Made by a program: the position numbers and the translations under genes. The notes beneath the pieces are model-generated. The model searched no databases, was not told where the DNA came from, and was given only the letters and a program-made list of their open reading frames with translations. 64,000 nucleotides of DNA from the NCBI GenBank assembly GCA_963930775.1, contig OZ005706.1, positions 3,214,545-3,278,544 of the forward strand. The letters are read 5' to 3'. The stretch comes from Cliona cf. orientalis. Its lineage: Eukaryota; Porifera; Demospongiae; Clionaida; Clionaidae. This document shows positions 11,994 through 22,510 of the stretch, in pieces (within the stretch, counting starts at the first letter, position 1; every line of letters starts with the position of its first letter).

Positions 11994-12009
11994 CCAATAA
12001 AAGCCCACG
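11994..12009 (+). promoter_or_regulatory. Second CCAAT...CCACG pair (non-standard spacing)
   Basis: CCAAT at 11994-11998 and CCACG at 12005-12009 are separated by six instead of nine nucleotides. It lies 15 bp after the perfect ERSE. It may be a degenerate tandem copy or a plain NF-Y site. Confidence 0.4.
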
Positions 12010-12152
12010 CCTACGAGGTCGAAATCTGCATCTGGAAGGTAACCGTGTGTGCTGCGTTGCTGTTTTACAGACTCCATTCCTACTTTAAACTCTGAGTTTA
12101 GTGATTTGAATTGATCCTGCGTGTTCGGAGACGTTTGTGTGGTTGAAGAAGG

Positions 12153-15100
12153 ATGCGCAGCTACTCGTTGATCGAGTGGGTCCGATCACTGGTGGTCGTC
12201 TACCTCAGCCTGGACTTGCAAATCAATGGTAAGTGCAGTCTCCACTTAAGTAGGCTGTGTTATCGATGAGTTATTGTCTGCTGTGTAATAAGCTTACATG
12301 TAAAGTGCCACTTGAGTATCTAGTATCATGGTGGTAGTATACAGCAGCCACAATATTGTAGATCAAAGCATAGGTAGTATTAAACTGATCAAAGCATATG
12401 GGGATTAAAAATTTGCACTTGTAAGCTAAGTCACAGTCATATATACCGTCCTTACTTTTCATCTGGTGCAATTGCTAAATTTACCTTTTGCTTCCAAGCA
12501 AGCAGCTATGAATGCCTGTCTAGCTTCAGTTACCCAGACTAGAGCTCTTGTATCTGTCCGTCCAATGGAACATGCTTCCATCTACATATACATGCATGCG
12601 ATTTCTGCCATGTGCTGTTGCACATTATGTCACTGAATGGTTGAAGGATTAGTTTGAGGAAACTACTTCCTCCTCTACTGCAAACATTTCCTTATGCTGT
12701 TGCTATGGTGATGGATAACTGGCTCCTCCCCCTCTCTATAGCTGTGCTGGGTGATGAGACTAGCGTGGATCAGCATCTTGAACTAGGAAAGAAGTTTCTA
12801 CAAGAAGGGCAGCTCTCAGATGCCCTTTATCATTATTCAGCTGCAATTGGTATGGCTCTCTCTCTCTCTCCTCTAATTCTGATCGTTCATCTCCTGCCTT
12901 CTCCTTTTTCCTCTCCCTCAATGTTACATGCTAATGCTATGCAGACGGTGATCCCTCTAACTATATGGTGTACTTTAAGAGAGCGGCGGTGTATCTAGCA
13001 ATGGGCCAGACAAAGAAGGCACTGCCTGATCTAAACAAGTCGTTAGAGATTAAGAAGGACTTCCATCATGTGAGTACAAGTACTAAGGTCTTTTGTTAGC
13101 ATAAATACAGGCTTAGCCACGTCTTTGTGTGCATAGCAAATGTACCTAATGTAAAAAGAAATCATCTCTCTCTCCCTCCTCTTCTCTGCTCCTCAGGGTC
13201 GTCTTCAGAGGGCCAACACTTTGCTTAGACTTGGCAAGATCAACGAAGCTGCTGATGATTTCCAAATTCTGTCAGATACTGCTAGTGGTACAGTGAAGGA
13301 GGACGCTCAGGTTCAGGTGTGTGTATTCTATTCACTATGAAGTAGTGTTTAGTACTGATAATGCCACGAATAGTAAGTAACTTTGGGAGGGTTTAAATTG
13401 GTGAAACAGCTCTCGTTAAGCATATGTCTAAATGCTCAGTACATAACTATTGTGCAAATTTTAATCATTTTTCAATAATTTGCTGAATTCCAAACTTTGG
13501 CAATTTGTACACTACTATAACATTAATTTCTTATCTTAAATTGTGGCAACTAACGAGCACATTAATAGCTGTGCTCTTGCTGCCAATCAGAGTCCATGAT
13601 TTTCACGTGCCTGTTTCTCTGTCCCCACAGCTTCAGCTGATCCCTTCGGTGAGTGGTCACACTGATGCTGCCCGGCAGTTCATGGACGCCAGAGACTTCC
13701 ACTCAGCCATTGAACATTTAGGTGAAGCCATAGAGGTCTGTCCGCTCACATGTAATCATGTTCTGTTACTGATTAAACTGTGCATGGATTTCCCTATGTC
13801 CACACTGCCCCTCTTGGTGCCTAGTTTATTAACTACCTTAAAGTCTTATAGTAAATAGCGATTTTGAAAAGAGTGCATTTAGCTCACAACTTAATTTTGC
13901 AATTTTGGTTTCAAGCTATAATATACACAACAAACTTTTGAGTAGTATATAGATGATTCCAGATACTCAGTGAGGTAACTACTCAACAGATGCTAGAGCC
14001 TATAGTAGAGGCCATGAACTTAGAAGTCACCATCTGATGAAGAACTGGACTATAGCTCGGACTCGAGCGAACGTTACTTGCATTTTTCAATTTTCAATTA
14101 ATCTTGTTTCTAATTAAATCAATTATGTCGTCACGAAGAAATTTTAGCCTCATGTTAATTTAGCGAATTTGCTTCCAGTCGCTAAATTCGCTAAATTAAG
14201 ATCAGTTAAGACGCAATTTACTTTAGCGACACTAAGGTATTTCTTGTTTGATTGCTAATTGCTGATTTGGATCTGATGAGGAGTGTGGGTGGGGCAAGCA
14301 CACGCGTCAATCATATTTGAAAATCACTATGTACACCTCGCATTGGCGGCTCATGCTCGGGAGAGGCTTACTGTAGCTTTTAATGTTGGACCTGTGAAGT
14401 AGAAGGCCCAAACTGTTAACAAATCAAGCTGAAACCTATAGGGCTCTTGGGACCTTGGAATAGTGCAGTTTGAAAAATAGCAAAAAAATCGCATTTGACG
14501 CAAAATGGTCCCTTTTCTCAGATCCTGTCATGAATTTTATCAGGGTTTCATTTGGGGGGGGGGCGGGGGGGGGGGCACTCGCTCCCCCCTTGAGAATAGC
14601 CACCAACCATACGTACATGTACATGTACAATACATGTATGTAAACGGTGAAAGTGTCCAACACGGTAGTTTCGCTCATATTTATCCTACAAACTATCTGA
14701 AGCTTCGTGCTACGCATGTTAGGAAACATAATATGCCCCATCCAACATTTGACTATTAAAAAGGAGGGATATCACTGACAGGCTTCTCCCCAACTGGGTC
14801 TCAGAAGCCACCAGAAACAGCCTCAGAGGTTGTAGAGTTTAAAAATTTCCTGGGGGAGCATACCCCCAGACCCCCCTAATGTATTATTCTACATTATAAT
14901 ATTCGTTATGGATGAAAAAACACGAAGTACTACTATAGTCCTTTCCTTTAACTCCACAATTGTTGTGTTTGCCCCCCCCCCCCCCCCCGCCCTTGACAAA
15001 AATCCTAAATGAAAGCCTGATTATAATATTATAACGAAAGTATCTCTCTTTATTGTGTACTTGACCGTGAGTAAAGGATACCTTGAACACTGTAGGTACT

Positions 15101-18100
15101 AGAGGTGCTTTCGAACTCTACTATGAGGCATAATTACCATATGGGTGGGAAAATTTCATGACTGCCAAGTCGACCACGAAAATAACGAAAATTAGCACGC
15201 CATGAAAATTACCTACCATATGGTACATGTATATGAATATTCATTGCTTGTGCACACTTCAAAGATGCCATGATTGCACCATCCTGAGCCCCAGAAATGA
15301 AGAGCTCATTGCTTGCGAAATTTGGGCCGACTGATGTTTGCATGAAATAAATGAAGATTCTCTGCAGACAACTTAACTGTTTGGTAAAACTTGCCGACAT
15401 TTCGACTAGATACTGTAGTCATCCTCAGGGCAAAAGTGAGGCGAGGTATGAAAATGCAGCCTGGTTTTATTATCTTTAGGCGTGGCTCCTGTGCTTGCAT
15501 GCCCATGCAGTTTGATGCAGAGGCTGAAGCACCGGCATGTTCGGGTTTGGGTTTGCATGCAAATCTTAACTACCTTTCAATTAATTGCAGAATCCCATAC
15601 CAGCTCATTACCCAGTCTGTAAAGGAGCTTCTTTACCATGTTGTACTTAAATCATGACATAGTGGCTGTCGTATCATGCTGCTTTCTGTGTAGGTTTGTC
15701 CGTGGGATGTGAAGCTGAGGGAGATGAGGGCAGAGTGCTATGAGTCTGCCAACATGTTCCAGTCTGCAGTCAGTGACCTCAAGTAAGTCAGTCCTCTCCA
15801 GTGATCAGTGTATAATGTGTAATATAATATTATGACATAGCGGGAAACTTTGGTGATATTTCTACTTTGGTGAATGCATTAAAGGTTGCCAATTTAAATT
15901 GCCAATGTAGAATTGATGCATGCATGCATACCTCTACATATGATTCGGATATAATTTCCAGTACCAAAAGAGAGCCATTTCACCTAATATTTTAACACTT
16001 GCCAAAGTTACCTGCTATAATTATACACTCAGAACATACTTTTAGTTTCTAATTGGCATAGGATGACGACAAAACTGGTGAACGACAACACAGAGGCATT
16101 CTACAGGATCAGCCAGCTCTACTACCAGCTAGGGGAGGAAGAGGACTCCTTGAGGTATACGTAGGATCATGTGCAATTATTATACATTTATTATTCACCT
16201 TTACTATTAATTTTGCACTGTGTATATAATAATTTTTTTGCTTGCAGGGAGATCAGGGAGTGTCTGAGATTAGACCCAGACCACAAAACATGTTTTCCCT
16301 TTTATAAGGTAAGCTCAGCTCTAGCAAACTTGTCAATAATAACACCATTCATATGTTAATTAATATCACCACATCCTGGATAGTTGACATTCCATTGTGA
16401 AACCCAAACGGGGTTAAGCTTGGCAGTCAGTATAAAGGGCTCCGCTTTCCGATATAGAAGTTATCGCTTCTGGCCTATTGGCTAAGATCAAGTAGAAATA
16501 AACTGTTCTTTGGAGTGTGACAGCTCCAATAGGGGAATTTCCCCTCTGCTGTTCACTTAATTTTTGTCCTGAGGGATGAGATCTGAAGCTTGCTTCATCT
16601 GTCCCACGGGTCACCCTGGTCTTGCACTGCTTCCAGGAGTGGCCCAACCCCCTTTTTTATAGGGGGACACCTTACCAAATGCATAGTAAAGTACTGTAGA
16701 ATCCCACAATTACATCCCCCCTTGCCCATCTGACAGTGAAATGTAGATACTAGAGTCCATAAGCCAAAAAAAAAAAAACGGTAGCTACAGCTAGCAAACT
16801 AGCTAATTGTGTCATATTATGCCTTACTTTGTCGTTTTTCTCGAGTTTGGCCATTAAACAGCCAGAGAAAGTACAGAGATTGTGCACCCACGTAGCATTC
16901 GACGGTCGATAATGGTCGTCACACGGAAATGTAACGCTCCCATGAATAAGCCCCCTCCCCACTTTTGCCTAATGCTAGCATGCATAAAGTGGGGGGCGTA
17001 ATCGTAGTATTCTACGGTACCTATAACTACGCAATCATTTCTTTCAGAAAATCAAGAAGCTTGAGAAGAAATTGAGAGTAGCAGGTGAACTAGTCCAGGA
17101 AGAAAAGTGAGTTCATTAATTTTGTTCCAGAGAATATTTGTATATACAAAAGTATGTACCCTTTGACACTAGATCTTCGATTTGTGCTTCATGTATGATA
17201 TTATGTGTAGATATGAAGAAGGAGCTGAGAAGTATCTCTCCCTGCTGGAGATTGACGACGATATCTCCCCATTCTTGCTGAGAATACGATCCAACCTTTG
17301 CCACTGCTACTCTAAGGTACGAAGTATAATGTGATCTAGCACATTCTGAGTACAGTGTACATAATATCCTGACTAGGCCTAGATTTCCTTAGCCCTGAAT
17401 ACATGTTGAAGTAATGTAATACAGTAGGAATCCTGGTGAACCTCCCTCCCTAACCCATCCACTCACCCAAATTGTACTGTAGCGTACATAATAATGTATG
17501 TACCATTGCTGATTTAGGCACATACATACCTGATAGGGGACTTGTAGAAATACCATACTTATCTAATAGAACACGTGGAAAAAATAATTCCAAAACTTGC
17601 GTTTTTCTGGTAAAGGTCGTCAATTGCTCCATATATACAATGATATAAACATTACGAGAATTCATAAAATGCTAATTTATTGCTGGATCATGCGTTATAT
17701 TTGATTAACTACGGTATAATTATGCTACTTGAGTTTTCATGCATATACGTACACACACATCCTTTTGTAGCTGGGTAGCTTATCGAATGGTAAGCGATGG
17801 TGTGGTCAGGTGCTGGAGATTGACCCAGACAATGTTGATGCCCTGTGTGACAGAGCTGAACTCTACGTGAGTCAGCAGATGTACGAGGAAGCCATCAAGG
17901 ACTACCAGAAAGCAAAGGATGTCGAGAATCATCCACAAAAGGTACTCTTATCTGGTAATTGTATATATCAGATTCTGCTCTCCCTGCATGTGACGTGTAC
18001 AGTAACATAGTGGAGATTCCCCCAGAGCAATCCCCTCGGGGTGCTGATCGTTGATCATAGCCTCGTGCTCCACCCTTTTCTTTGATGATTTTTAATTTGT

Positions 18101-19216
18101 CCAAAATCAAACCGGGTGGTCTACCCTGGTTAAGGTGTGCTACAGGAATAGTGCATTATATTTCTTTCAGGTTGATGAAGGACTACAAAGAGCACAGAAA
18201 TTGTTAAAACAGTCTCAAAAAAGAGATTACTATAAAATATTAGGAGTAAAGAGGTGAGCATTTGTGGTATCCAGTGGATTTGCACATTATTATTGGGATG
18301 CTAGTATAGCTATGGACATACATAATACTTCATATTGAAAGCCAAGTTTTTAAGCTCTTCATCCTGTGCCACCTGCATGTTAAGATTGGTTGAAAGGTGA
18401 TGTGAGTCTCGAGTCAATCTGAAGATTTTTTGAACTTAGAGTAGCATGGAGGAGTAGGTCAAAGTGTGCCCTTTTCACTAAACCTTTTGTGGAATTTCTA
18501 ATTTCAATTTTTGGATTAGACCACCTTCCTTTTGAGCATGGAAAGAGGATCTCCTCCCATAGCATAGGCACTACTCTCTCCACCTCATGAAGCTCAACAA
18601 TTTGCACGCGCTTATAACAGAACAGCAACGAAAAGTGAGATTAGCAAAGCATATCGCAAGTTAGCAAGAAAATGGCACCCTGACAGTTATGATGGAGAGG
18701 ATCAAGAAAAGGCAGAGAAGATGTTTCTAGACATTGCAGCTGCAAAAGAAGTGCTAACTGACCCAGGTAAACATATGGCAGAACTTTAGTTCATAGAGTA
18801 AAGAGAACTGAACTCAGCAACTTTTGATTTAGTTCCATGTATGTACATAGACATGCTTTCCACTAAGACAGTGTCCATCCACCCCCCCCCCCCCCCCAAA
18901 GTAAATTTTTATAACACTGACTGACACTAATTTGTAATTTCTTGGTAATATAATTATTGCAATAATTATTTTCTGTTGGGAATTTTAATTGAGGCAGTTA
19001 CCTTGGTCACCTAGGGAAACACAGTATCACAATACTTTATATTGCTATAGTGCAGTTTCATTAATGATTGTAATTTTTTTAGAGATGCGTCAGAAGTTTG
19101 ATGATGGTGAGGATCCCCTTGACCCGGAGCAGAAGGGTGGCTTCCAGCAAAACCCATTTGGGGGATTTCCCTTTGGATCTGGACAAGGTTTCACTTTCAA
19201 ATTCAAGTGGACGTGA
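12153..19216 (+). CDS. DNAJC3: DnaJ homolog subfamily C member 3 (p58IPK), ER co-chaperone, complete
   Basis: An ER-lumen TPR and J-domain co-chaperone that brings misfolded client proteins to BiP and is induced by ER stress. Exons: 12153-12228, 12742-12849, 12945-13069, 13197-13316, 13631-13735, 15694-15782, 16062-16154, 16248-16308, 17048-17106, 17211-17316, 17771-17941, 18171-18253, 18621-18766, 19083-19216. Phases close to 491 residues (human protein 504). Exon 1 encodes a hydrophobic N-terminal signal (SLVVVYLSLDLQI). TPR repeats follow, with recognisable blocks HLELGKKFLQEGQLSDALYH, LPDLNKSLEIKKDF, NDNTEAFYRISQLYYQLG and VLEIDPDNVDALCDRAELY. The J domain starts at about residue 389 (RDYYKILGVKR) and keeps the catalytic HPD (KWHPDSYDG). 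The C-terminus is a Gly/Phe-rich tail (NPFGGFPFGSGQGFTFKFKW) without KDEL, as in the human protein. Intron 5 (13736-15693) is repeat-filled and intron 8 carries a U2-like snRNA gene. Confidence 0.96.
14500..15070. repeat. Inverted poly-G/poly-C repeat pair in DNAJC3 intron 5
   Basis: Left part: ATCAGGGTTTCATTT followed by a G tract (about 14554-14576). Right part on the other strand: ATCAGGCTTTCATTT, then AGGATTTTTGTCAAGGGC and a G tract (poly-C on + at 14973-14988). The block at 14795-14880 matches the window-start repeat in reverse orientation. This looks like facing copies of one element, or the two ends of a larger foldback element. Confidence 0.55.
15145..15215 (-). repeat. Partial copy of the GTGCTAATTTTC MITE
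   Basis: Read on the - strand it contains GTGCTAATTTTCGTTATTTT then GACTTGGCAGTCATGAAA, matching the left part of the element at 11118-11491. Confidence 0.5.
16431..16436 (+). promoter_or_regulatory. TATA-like box upstream of the U2-like RNA
   Basis: TATAAA is centred about 29 bp before the inferred RNA start at 16463, a normal TATA spacing. An upstream proximal sequence element is not recognisable without other sponge snRNA promoters for comparison. Confidence 0.4.
16463..16651 (+). ncRNA. U2 snRNA-like gene with altered branch-site recognition region
   Basis: The first 31 or so nucleotides match U2 almost exactly (ATCGCTTCTGGCC, then TTGGCTAAGATCAAGT; one nucleotide shorter in stem-loop I). 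CTGTTCTT, normally just 3' of the branch-site box, is kept, but the universally conserved GUAGUA box is replaced by AGAAATAAA. Downstream all U2 parts can be folded: stem-loop IIa (TGGAG/CTCCA), IIb (GGGGA/TCCCC), an Sm site (AATTTTTGT), stem III (GGGA/TCCC, AGAT/ATCT, GAAGC/GCTTC) and stem IV (GGGTCAC/GTGGCCC plus CCTGG/CCAGG). Length is about 189 nt, as in human U2 (about 188-191). TATAAA lies at 16431-16436, 32 bp upstream, and T6 follows the 3' end at 16653-16658. It sits in sense orientation within DNAJC3 intron 8. It could be a divergent functional variant or a well-preserved retrocopy. Confidence 0.8.
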
Positions 19217-19401
19217 TCATGTTGTTCATAGAGCTATACGTAGGTGCATTATTAAGTTTTGGCAATTCATTCCTCTGATTGATAATATTATTATAGTGTG
19301 TGCAAGACACACGGATAATCCTGATAATTGTCATTGGCCCCAAAACAAATCGTACATGTCAGTACCGGTATATGAACTGCCAAATTATAGTCTGTTTCTG
19401 G

Positions 19402-19407
19402 AATAAA
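19402..19407 (+). terminator. Poly(A) signal of DNAJC3
   Basis: AATAAA lies 186 bp after the stop codon at 19216, a normal 3' UTR length for this compact genome. Confidence 0.6.
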
Positions 19408-19427
19408 GGATGCACGCACTACCGTGA

Positions 19428-19507
19428 CAGCAGTTAACCCTCAGTGCATGTGCAAGGGTTATGGTAGTTGTGTGTGTCTGTCTATCTGTTACGAAGCTAA
19501 CTGCTAC
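19428..19507. repeat. Short dispersed repeat with AGCAGTTA ends
   Basis: The unit is bounded by AGCAGTTA (left) and its complement TAACTGCT (right). Internally CAAGGGTTATGG is followed by a TGTGTGTCTGTC tract. It resembles the end block of the repeat at 8930-9525. Confidence 0.5.
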
Positions 19508-20914
19508 GTACCCAGTTTATACAAGGTGGCATTAGGTGGCATTTCAACATAATATCACAGATAATGAAACGCTTGGTCAAAAGTTCTGGTGACATTTGCT
19601 GACTTCGCTTCTTGTCAAGCTCTCCATGGACACAAGGCTTCATTTCAAAAAGACTAGTGTGTAGGTAGGTCTAGTGATAGTTCTTGTAACTCTACTGACT
19701 CATTACTGGTCACAGTAGACACGTGGTACTAATGCATAAAGGCATGCATACAACCCTGCGGTTGCATGCTGGCTTAGCTTGCAAAATGTAGGCTAGCTAT
19801 TGCAAATAGTGCTATAATATTATTATAGTTAGATCGTGCACCAAGCTAAGCTATACTGATGCTCAATACACAAACTGTGCAGCCACGACAGGCTGAACGA
19901 CTCAAACTCATAATACTAATAATATTATGCCCCACACTTTGGAGATCTCAAAATTATATAATTTTAGTAAGTTCAAACATGGGTACTTGTAGGATCTCGT
20001 TAGCGTGGTCTTTGAGGTCATGTGACATGCTTCGGCTGGGATGGACACTGCCATTACAGGGAGCTCCGAGCATGATCAGGTAGATGCATGTAGCATGACG
20101 TGCTTGTGCCGGGTAAACATCAAAAGATTTTTAAGGGCTACTGACTGGAAGAATGTGTACTCACATACTTACGATTTATATATTATGTATCTGTACGTGT
20201 ATATAATACTCCCCTGGCAATGTTGCAACTGTATAATATAGTCAGGATTTTCTTACCAAAATTTTGGGCAAGGAAGATAATAATTATAGGTGGACCAATG
20301 GGCTCTGGTAGCCCATGGGGTGCCGGGAGCCCTCCCACGTGAAGCACAGTAAGCTAAAGCTATTAGTGTTGCCAAAAAGCCACCTAAGCAACACTTCAGG
20401 AGATGTGTAGATCATGACTGCATGGTCCAAGTCAAACAAGAGGTTTGATTACAAAATCCCATGTTAACTTTCCGTAAATTTGGGAGAGGAACACACCCTG
20501 CTGGGCTCTATGCAGATTAACCCGATAGTATAATAGTCACTCGGCTACTACAATATTGCTATGATAATAAACAATGTCTTCTTACTTGTGTATGTAATCA
20601 TATTATTTATGCTGTATACATAATAATATTATGGAATTCTGATTGTCTGCCCTTCATACCACATCCTTTTATATAATAGCTGATGTGGTTTGTACTGTGT
20701 AGTGAGGGGAATATTGTTTATGGCAGGTGGGCCCGGATGGAACAGTAGTACCAGCAACTGATAGTAGGCCACATTGCATGCATGACGTTACTTAATTTTA
20801 GCATTCTCGGATCATATGATCTGGAATGATGCATTATATCAGTGCACAACCCATGCAGTTTTGTAGCAGAGGTACTACCTATAGCCATTGCAAAGTGTCT
20901 GAGCTGCATGTGAA

Positions 20915-21940
20915 ATGTATCATTCAAAGGTTCTGCTTTTATGTGTTCCCCTGCTCCTCTTGTTCATCCATGGCCAGATAGCTACAGCTCAATTGCAACG
21001 GTTTTCTCCTCGAATTTTGAAAAGTGTTGGTGATGAATCGTGCATTGCTGAGGATCAACTTGAAGCAGTTCGTTTACGAGTCAAACGTCAAATTCTAGGT
21101 ATCATTGAGGAGAACATTGCACCAAAACTATGTCAGAGCGGACTCTATGAGAACATCCCTGCAGAATCTTGCAGGGACATTCACCAAGACTGCCCCTCAG
21201 GATACTACTGGCTAAATGTTCCTAATGGAGATCCGCTAAGGACCTACTGCACCTCCAACAAGAATCGCTGCTGTCGTAACAATGATCGTAAATGGATGCG
21301 AATTGGATACCTGAACATGTCCGAGCCGGATGCATCCTGCCCAGATGGATGGAGAGAGGTGAGCACTCCTATTCGCTCTTGTCGGAGGAATTTTGGCTCT
21401 TATGTCAACTCACTCAGTTATTCCTCCAATGGAGTTCCTTACTCTCGTGTCTGTGGGAGGATCGTTAGTTACCAGTATGGCACTCCTGAAGCATTTTGGC
21501 ACTACTCTCCATCCTCTATGACTTTGGACAGTGAATATGCTGATGGAATTTCTATCACCTATGGCGATCCTAGACGACACATCTGGACCTTTGTTGCAGG
21601 GGTAGCTAGAGTAGGCCAGGCATGCCCCTGTAGTGGGGACTCATCCTCCATTCGAGCACCTAATTTCATTGATAACCATTACTTCTGTGAGCGTGGGGCG
21701 AATGTCACTGGATCTGAGGTTGAGAACCTTCGTTTTATTGAGGGGAATCCTCTGTGGGATGGCAAGGGCTGCACTGGTAGCAGCACCTGTTGTGAGTACA
21801 ACAACCCTCCATGGTTTTGTAGAGAGCTGCCACAACCCACAACAGAGGATATAGAGGTTCGCTCAATGACCACTGCTGCACCAGCATACTTGGAACTTGA
21901 GGACACACCCATCCAACTGATGGAGATATATGTCCAGTGA
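20915..21940 (+). CDS. Secreted cysteine-rich protein, intronless, uncharacterised domain
   Basis: An uninterrupted frame of 341 residues. The start is followed by a strong signal peptide (VLLLCVPLLLLFIHGQIATA). A possible furin-type site RVKRQ lies at about residues 55-59. The cysteine-rich body starts CPSGYYWLNVPNGDPLRTYC, which recalls the opening of fibrinogen-related and collagen-tail ectodomains. It continues with SCPDGWREV, YSRVCGRIVSYQYGTPEAFW, RRHIWTFVAGVARVGQACPC and a CCEYNNPPWFC cluster. I recall similar blocks in many predicted sponge and cnidarian secreted proteins, but I cannot name the family. The last 45 or so residues are Thr/Glu-rich and look like a stalk, with no transmembrane helix or GPI signal. 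Likely role: extracellular matrix or recognition. No poly(A) signal is obvious immediately downstream. Confidence 0.82.
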   Translation: MYHSKVLLLCVPLLLLFIHGQIATAQLQRFSPRILKSVGDESCIAEDQLEAVRLRVKRQILGIIEENIAPKLCQSGLYENIPAESCRDIHQDCPSGYYWLNVPNGDPLRTYCTSNKNRCCRNNDRKWMRIGYLNMSEPDASCPDGWREVSTPIRSCRRNFGSYVNSLSYSSNGVPYSRVCGRIVSYQYGTPEAFWHYSPSSMTLDSEYADGISITYGDPRRHIWTFVAGVARVGQACPCSGDSSSIRAPNFIDNHYFCERGANVTGSEVENLRFIEGNPLWDGKGCTGSSTCCEYNNPPWFCRELPQPTTEDIEVRSMTTAAPAYLELEDTPIQLMEIYVQ

Positions 21941-22257
21941 TCGAGCTGCACCTGCTGGATTGAACAATTGTCTTTTGCATGCTAATCTTGTATACGTACC
22001 AGGTACATTAGGAATACTACCTTTAACTTTGTGAACACACATGATTGAGTAGCCAAATGATATAGATTATAGGTATGGTTTGTTTCTGGTCACCCTGGCA
22101 TGGTCAGCTGCAGATTTTTGCCTGCTCAAAAGATTTATAGAGATATCACTGTTTGCTTGTATAATAATAACTGTAGCATTCTTCCCCTAAGTCAATTTGT
22201 TCTGAAAGACAGTGAAGTTAGCATAATAATTACTATGATATTCGTAGCTCTATCTGC

Positions 22258-22510
22258 AGTAGCATGTCCATCGTATCCTGGTGTCCCAGGTTTCCTTGGT
22301 TAGCTACCTTGGTGTCTAGAGGATACCCAGGACATGACGGACACCAAGTAACCTTCACATACCTGGGATACCCAGGACATAAACGAATAAAAGGGAACCT
22401 CTACATTCCTAGGGAACACACATACCTGGGATACCCAGGCAAGACGGACACTAGCCTCGTACCCAGGCCCTTTGAGGAGTGGGTACAAGGCTAGTGTCCA
22501 CGGACACCCG
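22258..22510. repeat. Tandem copies of a palindromic GGGATACCCAGG motif
   Basis: TACCTGGGATACCCAGG occurs at about 22361 and 22422, and a partial copy GATACCCAGGACATGACGGA begins at 22322. TGGTGTCCCAGG and related pieces lie on the left. Each unit is partly self-complementary. The cluster runs into the hairpin at 22447-22499, so it may be a nested array. Confidence 0.6.
22447..22499. repeat. Palindromic hairpin element (AGCCTCG family)
   Basis: GGACACTAGCCTCGTACCCA and TGGGTACAAGGCTAGTGTCC form the arms with one mismatch, around a 13-nt loop. The core AGCCTCGTACCCAGGCC matches the ends of the element at 49020-49196. Confidence 0.75.

Larger units (their letters stand above)
11752..12152. promoter_or_regulatory. 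Divergent promoter between the CEP295-like gene and DNAJC3
   Basis: The two start codons face away from each other with 401 bp between them, so this interval must hold both promoters and 5' UTRs. It contains a perfect CCAAT-N9-CCACG element, a second CCAAT-N6-CCACG pair and a CACGTG box at 11896-11901. No TATA box is evident at an obvious position for either gene. Confidence 0.75.
19217..20914. other. Intergenic region between DNAJC3 and the secreted cysteine-rich gene
   Basis: It holds the DNAJC3 3' UTR and poly(A) signal, a repeat at 19428-19507 and AT-rich unique sequence. No open frame longer than about 75 codons has a splice context or recognisable motif. The promoter of the gene at 20915 must lie near its end. 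Confidence 0.6.

Noticed and set aside
16414..16647. A 77-codon - strand frame in DNAJC3 intron 8.
   Set aside because: It is the antisense shadow of the U2-like RNA.
22264..22494. A 76-codon frame with repeated YLGYPGH motifs resembling a collagen-like or silk-like peptide.
   Set aside because: The repeats come from the palindromic DNA units. There is no signal peptide and similar frames appear on the other strand.
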